Shown here piece after piece: positions 34,763 through 43,367 of a stretch of DNA of 64,000 nt. Under the pieces are notes generated by a model. It did no database searches. It was not told the DNA's origin and saw only the letters and a program-made list of their open reading frames with translations. Numbering within the stretch: position 1 is the first letter of the stretch; each line of letters opens with the position of its first letter. The position numbers and the translations under genes are program-made. The DNA is from JBMNKL01 sp050261495 (GTDB taxonomy: Bacteria > Bacillota > Clostridia > Acetivibrionales > DTU013), in assembly GCA_050261495.1 (NCBI GenBank), contig JBLNDI010000018.1:1-64000 (forward strand), in the 5' to 3' direction.

Positions 34763-34868
34763 GGTAGTACCTCCTCGTTTTTTTATATTCACCGGTGCCT
34801 GCACTTCGGTGTATTCTTATGATTTGTAAAACAAGCTCGATTTATTACGGTAAATAGTTCAGCGAAAG

Positions 34869-35102
34869 TCATTCCCTGGCATTTGCAGGACTTTCCCTGA
34901 ATAACAGGGTTATCGAGTATAAACCTGCTAAGCCCACGAGAGTGAAAATAATCCTGCTGAATAGCGATATATCGCCGCGGAACAGGTTACCGCCGAAAAT
35001 AGCTGTTACGATATCATAATCGGCAATTCCGACGATAAGCCAATTCACGGCGCCAATGATAACCAAAATAAGCGCAAGCCTGTCAAGTGGTGTTCTATTC
35101 AT
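34869..35102 (-). CDS. DUF378 small membrane protein
   Basis: 77 aa with two membrane segments. It has the DUF378 pattern LDRLALILVIIGAVNWLIVG, a middle FGG turn, and a second segment IIFTLVGLAGLYSITLLF. Function of the family is unknown. AAGGAGATG precedes the ATG. Confidence 0.85.
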   Translation of the reverse strand: MNRTPLDRLALILVIIGAVNWLIVGIADYDIVTAIFGGNLFRGDISLFSRIIFTLVGLAGLYSITLLFRESPANARE

Positions 35103-35152
35103 TGCAACATCTCCTTCTATATTTTATTGTTAATATTATTGCCGCAGAAACT

Positions 35153-35326
35153 CTATAATAATTCATTCGGAGGCTTACAGTTATAGCCATGTTTGTTTTT
35201 ATCGGTTCTTTCTTCAAAATAAACACAATCCGTTACGTTTGATATTGTTTCGGAAATTGCATTTTCCAGCGTGCACCTGCCGTCATGCTGGTGTTTGCAG
35301 TTTGAAGCGCAATTTATGGTTGTCAT
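35153..35326 (-). CDS. Small Cys-rich protein (DUF1540-like)
   Basis: 57 aa from the ATG at 35326, with CAAGGAGG seven bases upstream. Sequence opens MTTINCASNCKHQHDGRCTL and continues to TDCVYFEE, the Cys spacing of short DUF1540-like Clostridia proteins (C-x3-C-x7-C, then a C near the middle). A metal or disulfide site is plausible. Many such proteins are made in sporulation, and this one stands beside ssp; function unknown. Confidence 0.65.
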   Translation of the reverse strand: MTTINCASNCKHQHDGRCTLENAISETISNVTDCVYFEERTDKNKHGYNCKPPNELL

Positions 35327-35751
35327 AACAGATCCTCCTTGTTTTATTATTATTTCAAAAAATCCTTGGAAAAATGCATGGCATGGGAATTCAAGACCAG
35401 CAAAAAGACCGGGAGCAAATGCTGCCCGGCCTTTTATTTAAATAACCGCCGCAAGCCGCGGCATGCGGCAGTTAGTACTGTATTTCTTCCCCGTTTTGCA
35501 AGATGAATTAATGTAGGGTTGCCCTTTTATATTATGTTACAATCGGTGGGATTGTGTCATGTAAAATTATTGTTGCAACGCTTTTTTTCACGGTAACAAA
35601 TGCCTGCGCTGCGATTGTCCGGGTCAGTAACTAACTCTTCATTTCCTCATATAATATATTGACAAGGAATATGGGATATTTTGCATATATCTCATGCTGC
35701 ATACAACATTTTTCAAAGACATATACTAGCACGGGAAGGGATGTGAAGTTG
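35327..35751. other. Intergenic region with an isolated hairpin (35403-35434)
   Basis: 425 bases between divergent genes. It holds a strong stem-loop, AAAAG-A-CCGGG paired with CCCGG-C-CTTTT around an inner AGC/GCT, with T runs on both strands. No gene reads into it from either side, so it may be an attenuator in the leader of the Cys-rich gene or the end of a small transcript. A TTGACA at 35659-35664 could be the -35 of the ytxC promoter. Nothing coding was found. Confidence 0.5.
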
Positions 35752-36666
35752 ATGCAGTTTCTTTGCATTGGAGTCAACGGAAGCGCTGATGCGGTTATGC
35801 AGCACATTAAAAATGAACTCCGGCAATTGAAAAATAAAAAGATAAACTACTCCATCAACGAGGTAAATACCGAAGGGTCGACTTCCATTATTTGCACCGT
35901 TAATGACGGCAGGTTCTATCGCGAGAGGTCCATGGAATCCTACAAGATATTAAAAGCATATATATCAAACGCGTTGGCGGATTATATCATCAGGCAGTAC
36001 GAAGAACGCCTTTTATCGCGGATTATCAACAGCAACTTCTGCTACTTCAACGCAATTGAAAAAAAAGAAATCCTGTCCAGGGCGCTTAATATAATCAGGA
36101 ATGAAGATAAGACTTTTATCAACAGCCTTTTTCAAATCAGGAGGAGAAATGTCATAGTAAAGCGGCTGATGGATTACTTTGACAATTCGAACAATATAAT
36201 TCTCGACGGTTTTGTAAACTTCAGGCTTAAAGAGTATATAAAAGACCTGGAAGAAATAGCCGACAAGGCTGTGGATGATTTCCTGACGGACAGGGAATAC
36301 AAGGAATTTATCAGGCTGCTCAGGTATTTTGTCGATATACAGGAACCCAAGATTGATACCGTCCATGTGATGGCGGGCTTTGACAACAAGTACATGCTGC
36401 TTGACGGCGGAAAAAAGGAAATAACCAATGAATGTATACAGGAATACGTAAATGAAATAAGCGAAGGCGAGATAAATTACGACGATTTGCTGGTAAGCTC
36501 GCTGATTACGTTTGCTCCCAGGAAAATCATAATACACGGTTCCGGACGTTTTAGAAACAAGGAGTTGATGGAAACCATCAAGAATGTCTTTTCCGGGCGG
36601 GTTGTCGTGTGCCAGGGCTGCGACCTGTGCGCGGTCAAATTGGTAAAAAGCGAAACGAAGAAATAA
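35752..36666 (+). CDS. ytxC: YtxC-like sporulation protein
   Basis: 304 aa from the ATG at 35752, with GGGAAGGG 11 bases upstream (a TTG at 35749 is equally possible; the open frame starts at 35659 inside a likely -35 box). The whole length fits the YtxC family known from spore formers: N-terminal half with ILKAYISNALADYIIRQYEE and FVNFRLKEYIKDLEEIADKA, and a C-terminal part ending in a Cys pair (CQGCDLC). Molecular function is not known. Confidence 0.8.
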   Translation: MQFLCIGVNGSADAVMQHIKNELRQLKNKKINYSINEVNTEGSTSIICTVNDGRFYRERSMESYKILKAYISNALADYIIRQYEERLLSRIINSNFCYFNAIEKKEILSRALNIIRNEDKTFINSLFQIRRRNVIVKRLMDYFDNSNNIILDGFVNFRLKEYIKDLEEIADKAVDDFLTDREYKEFIRLLRYFVDIQEPKIDTVHVMAGFDNKYMLLDGGKKEITNECIQEYVNEISEGEINYDDLLVSSLITFAPRKIIIHGSGRFRNKELMETIKNVFSGRVVVCQGCDLCAVKLVKSETKK

Positions 36667-36733
36667 CAGGCGGAAGGATGAGACGTAATAAGACCTAAAC
36701 CCGGAATATTCTACAAAATATTTTATATAGATA

Positions 36734-36940
36734 TTGACAAGTTATTCTGAGATGATAAAATATACATGTAATACAATATCATGTATAAGTTGTTTTATAC
36801 CAGCACATAATATAGTTGCTGGACAATTTTAAGTTCTCTTACAAATGATAAAAGTTCAAAGCAACAGAAGAAAAAATATGCAAATGCACAAATGAAGAAG
36901 ATCCGGGAAAAGAAAAGAGAGTTGCGAAAACTCTCTTTTC
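36734..36940 (+). other. Possible small transcript: promoter-like boxes and a hairpin in a gene-free stretch
   Basis: Within the 36667-37098 gap, TTGACA (36734-36739) and TAAAAT (36756-36761, spacer 16) form a good promoter. About 150 bases on, a 12-bp stem GAAAAGAGAGTT/AACTCTCTTTTC (36912-36940) looks like a terminator. An 8-bp palindrome TATACATG/CATGTATA lies at the expected start. Only very short frames occur in between. It could be a small RNA; or the promoter could serve the P-loop gene, with the hairpin belonging to a lost gene. Confidence 0.4.
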
Positions 36941-37098
36941 ACTTTCTATGGGAATTGTTTAAGTGTCTCGGCATACATTTTTCCACATGATGTCCCAATT
37001 TGCACTATACCCGCTCGTCCCCTTGATTACCCAAGGCGTTGCGGGTTCGCTTTTCTTTTGATAATATATGTATTAAAAATATGCCGGGAGAGCGTAAG

Positions 37099-37914
37099 TT
37101 GAAGACGTACGGTTTTGTCGGACCCAGTGGCACAGGTAAAAGCCACAGGGCTTCATGGGTCGCAAAAGAAAGAGGAATAGAGTATATAATAGACGATGGG
37201 CTTTTAATAAAAGAAAACCAGGTTATAGCGGGCACTTCGGCCAAAAAGGAAAAAACAAGGGTCGGGTCGATAAAGCGCGCGCTGTTTTGCGATGATTTGC
37301 ATGCCAACGAGGTAATTGAAGCAATTAAAAGGCATAATCCGAGCGCAAGACTGATACTGGGAACATCCGACGGCATGGTGGACAAAATAGCCGAGAGGCT
37401 CCAGCTGCCCGAGCCCTGTGAAAAGATGCATATTGAAGATGTCGCGGATGAGTTTGAAATAAAGCAGGCGCTCGCTACAAGGCGCGAACAGGGGAAACAT
37501 GTCATCCCGGTTCCCACATTCGAAATAAAAAAGGATTTTTCAGGGTATTTTCTTGATCCCTTGCAGATTTTTCGCCGCAAGGGCAAAATCAATTTCCAGC
37601 TGGATGGAGAAAAATCTGTAGTCAGGCCTACCTTCAGCTATCTTGGCAGCTACACGATATCGGATTATACCATTTACCAGATTGTGGAGTATGTCGTCCT
37701 CAACATCAAGGGTGTGAGCAAAATATCGAGGTTCAGGGTTGATAACAGGCCGGAGGGCGCCTACATGGAAATGGACCTGGCGCTGGTATACGGTTATAAA
37801 ATACGGGAGCTTATCAAGGAAATACAGCAAAAAATAGTCGAAGAAGTCGAAAGGCTTACCGCGCTTAACATACAGCAAATCAATATTACGGTAAAAAGCC
37901 TGGTTGTAAACTAG
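37099..37914 (+). CDS. P-loop ATPase fused to an Asp23/Gls24-like domain
   Basis: 271 aa from a TTG at 37099 with GGGAG nine bases upstream; a start at 37081 (ATG) is possible. Residues 1-150 begin KTYGFVGPSGTGKSHRA, a clear Walker A, with a possible Walker B in LFCDDLHA. The last ~110 residues match Asp23/Gls24 (TISDYTIYQIVEYVVLNIKGV and the final KIVEEVERLTALNIQQINI), a domain otherwise found as separate envelope-stress proteins. The fusion suggests nucleotide-driven action on the wall or membrane. Function unknown. Confidence 0.75.
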   Translation: MKTYGFVGPSGTGKSHRASWVAKERGIEYIIDDGLLIKENQVIAGTSAKKEKTRVGSIKRALFCDDLHANEVIEAIKRHNPSARLILGTSDGMVDKIAERLQLPEPCEKMHIEDVADEFEIKQALATRREQGKHVIPVPTFEIKKDFSGYFLDPLQIFRRKGKINFQLDGEKSVVRPTFSYLGSYTISDYTIYQIVEYVVLNIKGVSKISRFRVDNRPEGAYMEMDLALVYGYKIRELIKEIQQKIVEEVERLTALNIQQINITVKSLVVN

Positions 37915-38003
37915 GGTAGTTCCATCCATCCGTGTAACCTTTGATTTCACATCAAAATATAATATATCGAAATATCAAAGTGCGGCGCGAAAGGGGTCTC
38001 GAA

Positions 38004-38660
38004 GTGTTTCGCTATTATCCGTATTTCAGGCAGGCTTTGCCGCAACCCGTGCAGCCATGCTCGTACATAAGGCTGCTTCATGCCTCGCCCGGCACGCCTG
38101 TGGCAGATGTTTACATAAACAACGGTCCGGCGGCTTCATACCTTGCCTTTAAAAGCTTTACGGAGTATATGCGCATTTCTCCGGGCGTGCATAATATTAA
38201 AGTTTTTCCGGCCGGCAACAGGGATAAAGCATTGCTTGACACCGACTTGACAATTCCTGTCCGGTCCATTTTAACATGCGCAATTATTGGTCTGTCGCCT
38301 GATATCGGTATAAAGACGTTTTTTGAAACGGTGGTGCGGATTGAGCCGGGCAAATTGCGATTGCGCTTTTCGAATCTCGTGCCCGGCAGCCCGGATTTGG
38401 ACCTGGTATTACGTGGAGGCCAAACGCTGTTTGAAGAGGTTTCATACGGGAAAGCCACTAATTATGCCTTGGTTCCAAGCGGGACATATACTTTCTATCT
38501 CCAGCAAAGCGGCACGGACAGAAGCCTTTTGTATGTGCCCAATATCAGGCTGACTGAAGGAAGGTTTTACACTATCTACGCGGTAGGCCAAACCGGAGGA
38601 GAAATACCGCTCCAGGTGCTTATACCGGTCGACGGGAATTCATATATCCAGGCGGGATGA
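38004..38660 (+). CDS. DUF4397 protein
   Basis: 218 aa from a GTG at 38004 with AAAGGGG seven bases upstream. Two beta-sandwich-like DUF4397 modules are visible: SYIRLLHASPGTPVADVYING-like start, then LRLRFSNLVPGSPDLDLVL, each followed by a Y-x-x-I/V-P-S/P-G-x-H/Y element (MRISPGVHNIKVF; ALVPSGTYTFYL). There is no signal peptide, which is typical for the Firmicutes spore or surface members of this family. Role unknown. Confidence 0.82.
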   Translation: MFRYYPYFRQALPQPVQPCSYIRLLHASPGTPVADVYINNGPAASYLAFKSFTEYMRISPGVHNIKVFPAGNRDKALLDTDLTIPVRSILTCAIIGLSPDIGIKTFFETVVRIEPGKLRLRFSNLVPGSPDLDLVLRGGQTLFEEVSYGKATNYALVPSGTYTFYLQQSGTDRSLLYVPNIRLTEGRFYTIYAVGQTGGEIPLQVLIPVDGNSYIQAG

Positions 38661-38675
38661 ATGCATGGGGCTGCT

Positions 38676-39458
38676 TTATTTGAAAGCGCAGTAGCTTTTG
38701 AGTTTTTGTATGCTGCGGGGCAAAGCGTCTTTCGAATTGCCCCAGGGAGCGTCGTTGTTTCGATAGTCGAATTTTTTCGTGAACCACTCAAGCTCCCGTT
38801 CTATTCTCTCCATATTTTCAATCTGCCTGACGATCAGCCGGCTTATAAACCTGCCGCCCTCATCGGCAGAAAGGTATTTGCCCGCGGCGATAATCAGCTG
38901 TTTTAAGTGTACGAGGCAAAAACCCTTTTTCTCTTCGAATACCGCCCGGAATTTCTCTTCTTTCGACCAGAGGTACATAATTACATCCAGGTACCTGTCC
39001 ATCGTATACTCCATCCTGCTGCAAATCGTGCAACTTTCTTCGATTTCGTCAAGCATCCTTACAAAGGCGCTTGCGGCGTCCGTTCCGGCAGGATTCCTGT
39101 GAAACAGCCAGTCTTTCAAAGATAGCTTTTTAACATTTCTACGGGCCTCGGGGTTAAACTCCGCCTCAATAAAAGGCTTGCCGGTTTCCCTCATTCTTTC
39201 GATCAGTTCCCTCATGTGGGTATCAGTCACAAGTCCCAATCCCAAGCGGTTTTCCTGCCTGTTGTACATCAACTCGAAGTGCCTGCGGCAAAACCCCTTC
39301 CTGTTCGTGTCTATCCTGCAGTCAGGCTCCATTAGTGCGGGACCAAGGTAGTATTCGGTATAATCACATTCAAGTTTGCTCTCAAGCAGGCACAACGGGC
39401 ATTCCGAATCCTGCGCGAATGCTTCCGTAACGGGGATTGTATATATTTTCTCTTTCAT
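38676..39458 (-). CDS. DUF6062-like protein with paired CxxC/CxxH motifs
   Basis: 260 aa, soluble. Two similar halves can be seen, each with a CxxC and a later Cys-x2-His: CPLC then FCRRH in the first, CTIC then FCLVH in the second. That suggests two metal sites made by an internal duplication. Residues between are mostly helical and charged. I believe it belongs to the Clostridia family DUF6062; function unknown. It converges with DUF4397. Confidence 0.7.
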   Translation of the reverse strand: MKEKIYTIPVTEAFAQDSECPLCLLESKLECDYTEYYLGPALMEPDCRIDTNRKGFCRRHFELMYNRQENRLGLGLVTDTHMRELIERMRETGKPFIEAEFNPEARRNVKKLSLKDWLFHRNPAGTDAASAFVRMLDEIEESCTICSRMEYTMDRYLDVIMYLWSKEEKFRAVFEEKKGFCLVHLKQLIIAAGKYLSADEGGRFISRLIVRQIENMERIERELEWFTKKFDYRNNDAPWGNSKDALPRSIQKLKSYCAFK

Positions 39459-39658
39459 TTGTCATTCTCCCTTGATATTATTATTTAACGGGCAATAATC
39501 CGCCTTCAGGGCGCGAACCCCGGGCGTGCCGGTTCTACGGCCGCGCGGTTGTTTGCCCGGCGACGGTGGCGCTTGAGATTTTTAATATGTTAAAATGATT
39601 ATATCACACGGTTTTGAAAAAAACAGCCGCGTATGGCAGAGTCATACGGCGGAGCCAT

Positions 39659-40621
39659 ATGACAGAATTATGGGATGCAATTGTGGAAAGGCAGGAATTT
39701 ATGCTATACAGGGGTTATGATGTAGAAAGCGATATATGTGTTGTGAACAGCCGCGGGAAGCCTGCCGCGGTTAAACGCGTGTTGGTGCGCGGGATTCGTG
39801 ATTTTGACCCCGTGCATATTTTCGAGTGCGGGCAATGCTTCAGGTGGAGCAAGGAGCCGGATGGCAGCTATACGGGAGTAGTGCGCGGGAAAGTGGCCAA
39901 CGTATCATACGCGCCGGGCATGCTTGTAATTAACAACGCGACAATGGAAGATTTTAAAGATACCTGGTTTGATTATTTCGACCTGGGAAGGGACTACGGC
40001 ATGATCAAGAAGGCCGTGATTACCGATGAAATAATGGAAAAAGCCGTCGAATTCGGCAGCGGCATTCGTCTGCTGCGGCAGGAGCCGTGGGAGGTACTGG
40101 TATCATTCATAATCTCGGCGAATAACAGGATATCGAGAATAAAAAGGAATATCCATGATATTTCCAGGCTTTTCGGCGAGGAAAAGGAGTATGGAGGCAA
40201 AAAATACTACTGTTTTCCGGATGCGGAAAAACTGGCGTCGCTGAGCCTTGAGCAGGTAATGGAATGCAGGGCCGGCTACCGGTGCGAATATATTATCGAT
40301 ACGGCAAGAGCGGCGGCAGCCGGTGAATTTGACCCGGAGAAGCTTGGGAAACTTGATGCGGATGAGGCAAGGAAAGCTTTGAAACACTTTAAGGGAGTAG
40401 GAGACAAGGTTGCCGACTGTATCCTGCTTTACAGCGGGACACGGTATGACGTATTCCCGGTGGATGTGTGGGTAAAAAGGGTCATGCAGGAATTATATTT
40501 CGGACGGGATGTCGGGCTGAACGAGATCCGTATGTTTGCCAGGGACCGTTTCGGCCGGTATGCGGGTTTTGCCCAGCAGTACCTGTTTTATTACGCCAGG
40601 GAACATAAAATCGGCGCTTGA
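39659..40621 (+). CDS. ogg: 8-oxoguanine DNA glycosylase, OGG1 type
   Basis: 320 aa from the ATG at 39659 (GGAG four bases upstream); the open frame starts at 39614 with a TTG and no site. The N-terminal OGG domain is present (FECGQCFRW), followed by the helix-hairpin-helix GPD core. Lys250 in FKGVGDKVADC is the Schiff-base residue and Asp269 in FPVDVWVKR the second catalytic residue, so it should be a bifunctional glycosylase/lyase that removes 8-oxoG from DNA. OGG1-type enzymes are regular in Clostridia, where MutM may be absent. Confidence 0.9.
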   Translation: MTELWDAIVERQEFMLYRGYDVESDICVVNSRGKPAAVKRVLVRGIRDFDPVHIFECGQCFRWSKEPDGSYTGVVRGKVANVSYAPGMLVINNATMEDFKDTWFDYFDLGRDYGMIKKAVITDEIMEKAVEFGSGIRLLRQEPWEVLVSFIISANNRISRIKRNIHDISRLFGEEKEYGGKKYYCFPDAEKLASLSLEQVMECRAGYRCEYIIDTARAAAAGEFDPEKLGKLDADEARKALKHFKGVGDKVADCILLYSGTRYDVFPVDVWVKRVMQELYFGRDVGLNEIRMFARDRFGRYAGFAQQYLFYYAREHKIGA

Positions 40622-40710
40622 AGCAGCCGGTGTAACATTATGTGTACTGCCGCAATAGTATGGTTATGTAGGGGGAGCCTATATCCACCAACACCGGGAG
40701 CGTGAGGTAC

Positions 40711-40968
40711 ATGGACGGAATCGCAATTGTTGATTCGGGCAATTATGCGCTTAAACTTGCCGCCATACTTGAGAAGAAGGGCTATTTTTTTGAAGTGGCG
40801 TCAACCCCGTGCCATATAGCCAAAAGCGGCTGCAGCTACTGTCTGAAGTTTCCGCTGGAGTACAAGGATTTGGTGCTGAGAGAAGCTTTTTTAAACAAAA
40901 TAGTTATCAGGGAGATTTATAAAATCGAGCCGCAGCTAATGCATAACAACTATATCAAAATATATTGA
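40711..40968 (+). CDS. DUF3343 protein (putative Se/S carrier-like)
   Basis: 85 aa from the ATG at 40711 (GGGAG about ten bases upstream; a GTG at 40702 is possible). Matches DUF3343: start IAIVDSGNYALKLAAILEKKG, then STPCHIAKSGCSYCLKF with three Cys, and a short C-terminal half. The family is proposed from genome context to handle sulfur or selenium, but that is weakly supported. It precedes the structured RNA region. Confidence 0.8.
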   Translation: MDGIAIVDSGNYALKLAAILEKKGYFFEVASTPCHIAKSGCSYCLKFPLEYKDLVLREAFLNKIVIREIYKIEPQLMHNNYIKIY

Positions 40969-41129
40969 AAAGGAACATGCCGTAATGGACAAAAGGCCAG
41001 AACTCCGGAGGTGGAAATTATTTCCCATAAAATACCTGACAACACATACTATTCTTTTGAATAACGGCGAAAAACGAAGGCAATTCGATTATTTCAGTAT
41101 TTTAGAGGAATAATTTTTATTGCGGTTTA

Positions 41130-41159
41130 TTGCCAAACCATAGCCGGCGATGATATAAT
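41130..41159 (+). promoter_or_regulatory. Promoter of the 41.2-kb non-coding RNA
   Basis: TTGCCA (41130-41135), 18-base spacer, TATAAT (41154-41159). Transcription would start near 41166. No open frame of note follows; the RNA candidate does. Confidence 0.65.
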
Positions 41160-41165
41160 TTAAGT

Positions 41166-41458
41166 ACGAAAAGCGGTTGGGCAAGGCGATATACCGCGGT
41201 TGTACGCAGGTCACGGACCTGTTGGAAACAGAATAAACCATCCAACCTGAAATGCTCGGATAAACCTATAATTTTGAACCTACATCAGACATACGGGAGT
41301 CCGGAGTTTGGTAGCAAATATCAGGCCACAAGCTAATTCCGACACACGGCTTGACGTGTGCAACGGCGGTGGAAGATTGGAGTTATCAGCAGGACACCCA
41401 CCTAGCGTAGGGCTAGGTGTCAAAATATAGGGGAACGGCTTTTCGGGTTTAAAAAAAT
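41166..41458 (+). ncRNA. Probable structured non-coding RNA of unknown class, about 290 nt
   Basis: A gene-free stretch with its own promoter and terminator, and a dense set of perfect hairpins: CAGGTC/GACCTG (41207-41221), GTTGGA/TCCAAC (41221-41246), CTAC-AT-CAGAC with GTTTG-GTAG enclosing CGG/CCG (about 41280-41314), CACACG/CGTGTG (41343-41360) and CACCTAGC/GCTAGGTG (41399-41419). The ends can pair (AAAGCGGTT near 41170 with AACGGCTTT near 41435). It lacks the marks of RNase P RNA, tmRNA, SRP RNA, T-boxes and cobalamin riboswitches. Size and complexity recall large Clostridia RNAs such as the raiA motif, but I cannot assign it. Confidence 0.7.
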
Positions 41459-41492
41459 AAGAGGACGGTCTTTAATGATTGTCCTCTTTTCT
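41459..41492. terminator. Rho-independent terminator after the RNA (also serves the convergent gene)
   Basis: Stem AAGAGGAC/GTCCTCTT with a 14-base loop and a T-rich tail TTCTT; an A7 run lies on the other side (41451-41457), so the minus-strand gene ending at 41498 can use it too. Confidence 0.85.
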
Positions 41493-41497
41493 TGCTT

Positions 41498-43162
41498 TTA
41501 TTGCGTTTCCTGCCACTCCCTGGGCCCTTCCCATTCTTCCCACTCTTTCATTTTATCAGGATCAACGGAAGAGGGCTTTTGTGAGGGCTTTCGTTCCGCC
41601 GGTTTTGGCTCGTTACCCCGGTTTGTCGATACTTCCGTCTTTGCTGCAAGTCCGTCCACGGCTGATGATGCATCCGTTGACGATGCGTCCGGGGTTTTGC
41701 CGGGTGCAGCCGTATTGCCGCCGCCGGTTTCATCCCCGTATGGGACGGCGCTGTTTCCGGCTCCTGTTTTTTGCTCTTCATTTTGCCCCGCAGCGTTCTT
41801 GTCAATGCGTGCCGCCGCTCTTACGGCGCTGCCGGTTTTTTCAGCCTGCTTCAGCCGGTTTTCAACAATATTCAGGCGTATGCCGTATTTGTCCACTTCC
41901 TTCGCCAATTCCATGTATACGTTGGCCAGGCGGGATATTTCCTTTTTTACCCCGGACAAGCTTTCCCTGATTTCTGCAATGCTTCCCTGCATTTGCCTGA
42001 AGGCGTCATGTACAATACTTCCGGAGTTTCCGTGCAGGGACGCCGCGCCATCGGCATGGCCGCTTCCCGGTGAAAAAGGCTGCGGGGAAAGCGCGGAAAT
42101 GTCCCCAAGCGCGTCGGTATTAATGAATGCCAGTTTAAGGCCATATGCAGTGCTGCCTGGGAATATCCCGGGGGAAAGTGAAAAAGATCCCGGTTTCATG
42201 CTTCCTGCCTCGTCGATCCAATTATCCCTGGGGCTGTTGGACTTGTAGCATATGCACTGCAATTGGCGGCCGAATTGTGTCTCGTACCTTGAAGGCTTCC
42301 CCCAGCCGCCGCCGCGCAACAGGCAGGAGTTGTAATAGATTACGTCGTCCCGCACCCAGTAGATTACTATCCTGTCGCGGATTTGCAGGATTGACGCGTT
42401 ATCAAACGAATGAACGGAAGAATGAATGATTGTTTCCGCGGACCACAGATTCCTGCCGGGAGCTTTTTGCTGGTATACCATCTCGAAAAGCCTTTGGGAA
42501 CGCCTCTGGTAGCATAAATGAATCGTGCCGCCCGTATCGATGATTGCATGGGGATACTCGCAGTTGCCCGCATATTTTGTGACAAGTGTGAAATCGCTCC
42601 AGTACCTTGACGCGGTATTGAATTTCTTGTACCCGAGCTGCAGGTATTTTCCGTCATAAGACTGGTAAAATGCGTAAAGGTTGTCGTCCGGGTCGTATAC
42701 AATGGAACAGGGCAGGCTGCTTCCCGATACATAGTCGACCACTTTCGGAGTCTCCATCCCGGTGCTGCCGAATACCTGGTATGCAAGCATGAAAGAATTG
42801 TCATGCTGCAATACGTAAAAGAGAAGGATGTTGTTTTTTAACGGCGCTATGAAAAGATGCTTGTCATAAGCCGAAGGTATTCTGCTTTTTAGTACCGGGG
42901 TTGTTTTCAGCGATTGGCCGTCAAGCCTGGAGTAATATATGTTGCCGTTGTTGTCCTGCAACAGGAGATGATATACGTTGTCACGGTCCATTTCGGCATA
43001 AAATCCGCGGTAAACGTTCTTGTGGAGGACAATGGCGTTGCTCCATGCACCCCTGGCGGACATAACCTTCAAACACAGGTTTTGCATTTCATCATGGAAA
43101 AAGCTGCACATTTCTCCGCCGGATTGCCGGAATATGAATTGCTTGTTTATCAGATTGAACAT
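41498..43162 (-). CDS. Large protein of unknown function: beta-propeller-like head, coiled coil, disordered tail
   Basis: 554 aa, no signal peptide. Residues ~1-310 show six or so repeats of a beta-hairpin type pattern ending in Y/W-x-R/K elements (NVYHLLLQDNNGNIYYSRLD, NLYAFYQSYDGKYLQLGYKK, GTIHLCYQRRSQRLFEMVYQ), which suggests a sialidase- or propeller-like fold. Residues ~390-450 form a coiled coil (IAEIRESLSGVKKEISRLAN). The last 100 are low-complexity Ala/Gly/Ser/Pro-rich and end with WEEWEGPREWQE. Not recognised as a named family. Similar proteins occur in spore formers, so a spore-surface role is a guess. Confidence 0.7.
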   Translation of the reverse strand: MFNLINKQFIFRQSGGEMCSFFHDEMQNLCLKVMSARGAWSNAIVLHKNVYRGFYAEMDRDNVYHLLLQDNNGNIYYSRLDGQSLKTTPVLKSRIPSAYDKHLFIAPLKNNILLFYVLQHDNSFMLAYQVFGSTGMETPKVVDYVSGSSLPCSIVYDPDDNLYAFYQSYDGKYLQLGYKKFNTASRYWSDFTLVTKYAGNCEYPHAIIDTGGTIHLCYQRRSQRLFEMVYQQKAPGRNLWSAETIIHSSVHSFDNASILQIRDRIVIYWVRDDVIYYNSCLLRGGGWGKPSRYETQFGRQLQCICYKSNSPRDNWIDEAGSMKPGSFSLSPGIFPGSTAYGLKLAFINTDALGDISALSPQPFSPGSGHADGAASLHGNSGSIVHDAFRQMQGSIAEIRESLSGVKKEISRLANVYMELAKEVDKYGIRLNIVENRLKQAEKTGSAVRAAARIDKNAAGQNEEQKTGAGNSAVPYGDETGGGNTAAPGKTPDASSTDASSAVDGLAAKTEVSTNRGNEPKPAERKPSQKPSSVDPDKMKEWEEWEGPREWQETQ

Positions 43163-43367
43163 AATTTATAATACCTGCATTTCTTTCTGTCGTTCTAAAT
43201 TATATATATGACGGCAGATGCAAATTTTATTGCTTTAAGATTTTGTATTTAAAATTCGGCGCAAAACGTAAAGTTACGTAAAATATCACAAAAATCCGAT
43301 TGCAACATATTATGAAAATGAGAGGGAAATCAAATTTATATAGCTTTAAATGAAGGGGGATTTAGAT

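Noticed and set aside
35659..35751. Longer ytxC starting at TTG 35659
   Set aside because: That codon lies in a probable -35 box and has no ribosome-binding site; the family start fits 35752.
36958..37060. End of a minus-strand gene just before the hairpin at 36912-36940
   Set aside because: All three frames give a short plausible tail but none extends, has a start or matches a family; it overlaps the next plus-strand gene region.
41166..41458. Assignment of the RNA candidate to 6S RNA, RNase P RNA, tmRNA or SRP RNA
   Set aside because: It has many separate hairpins rather than the long 6S rod, no GAGGAAAGTCC of RNase P, no tRNA-like ends and tag frame, and no GGAAG-type SRP Alu/S motif in the right context.
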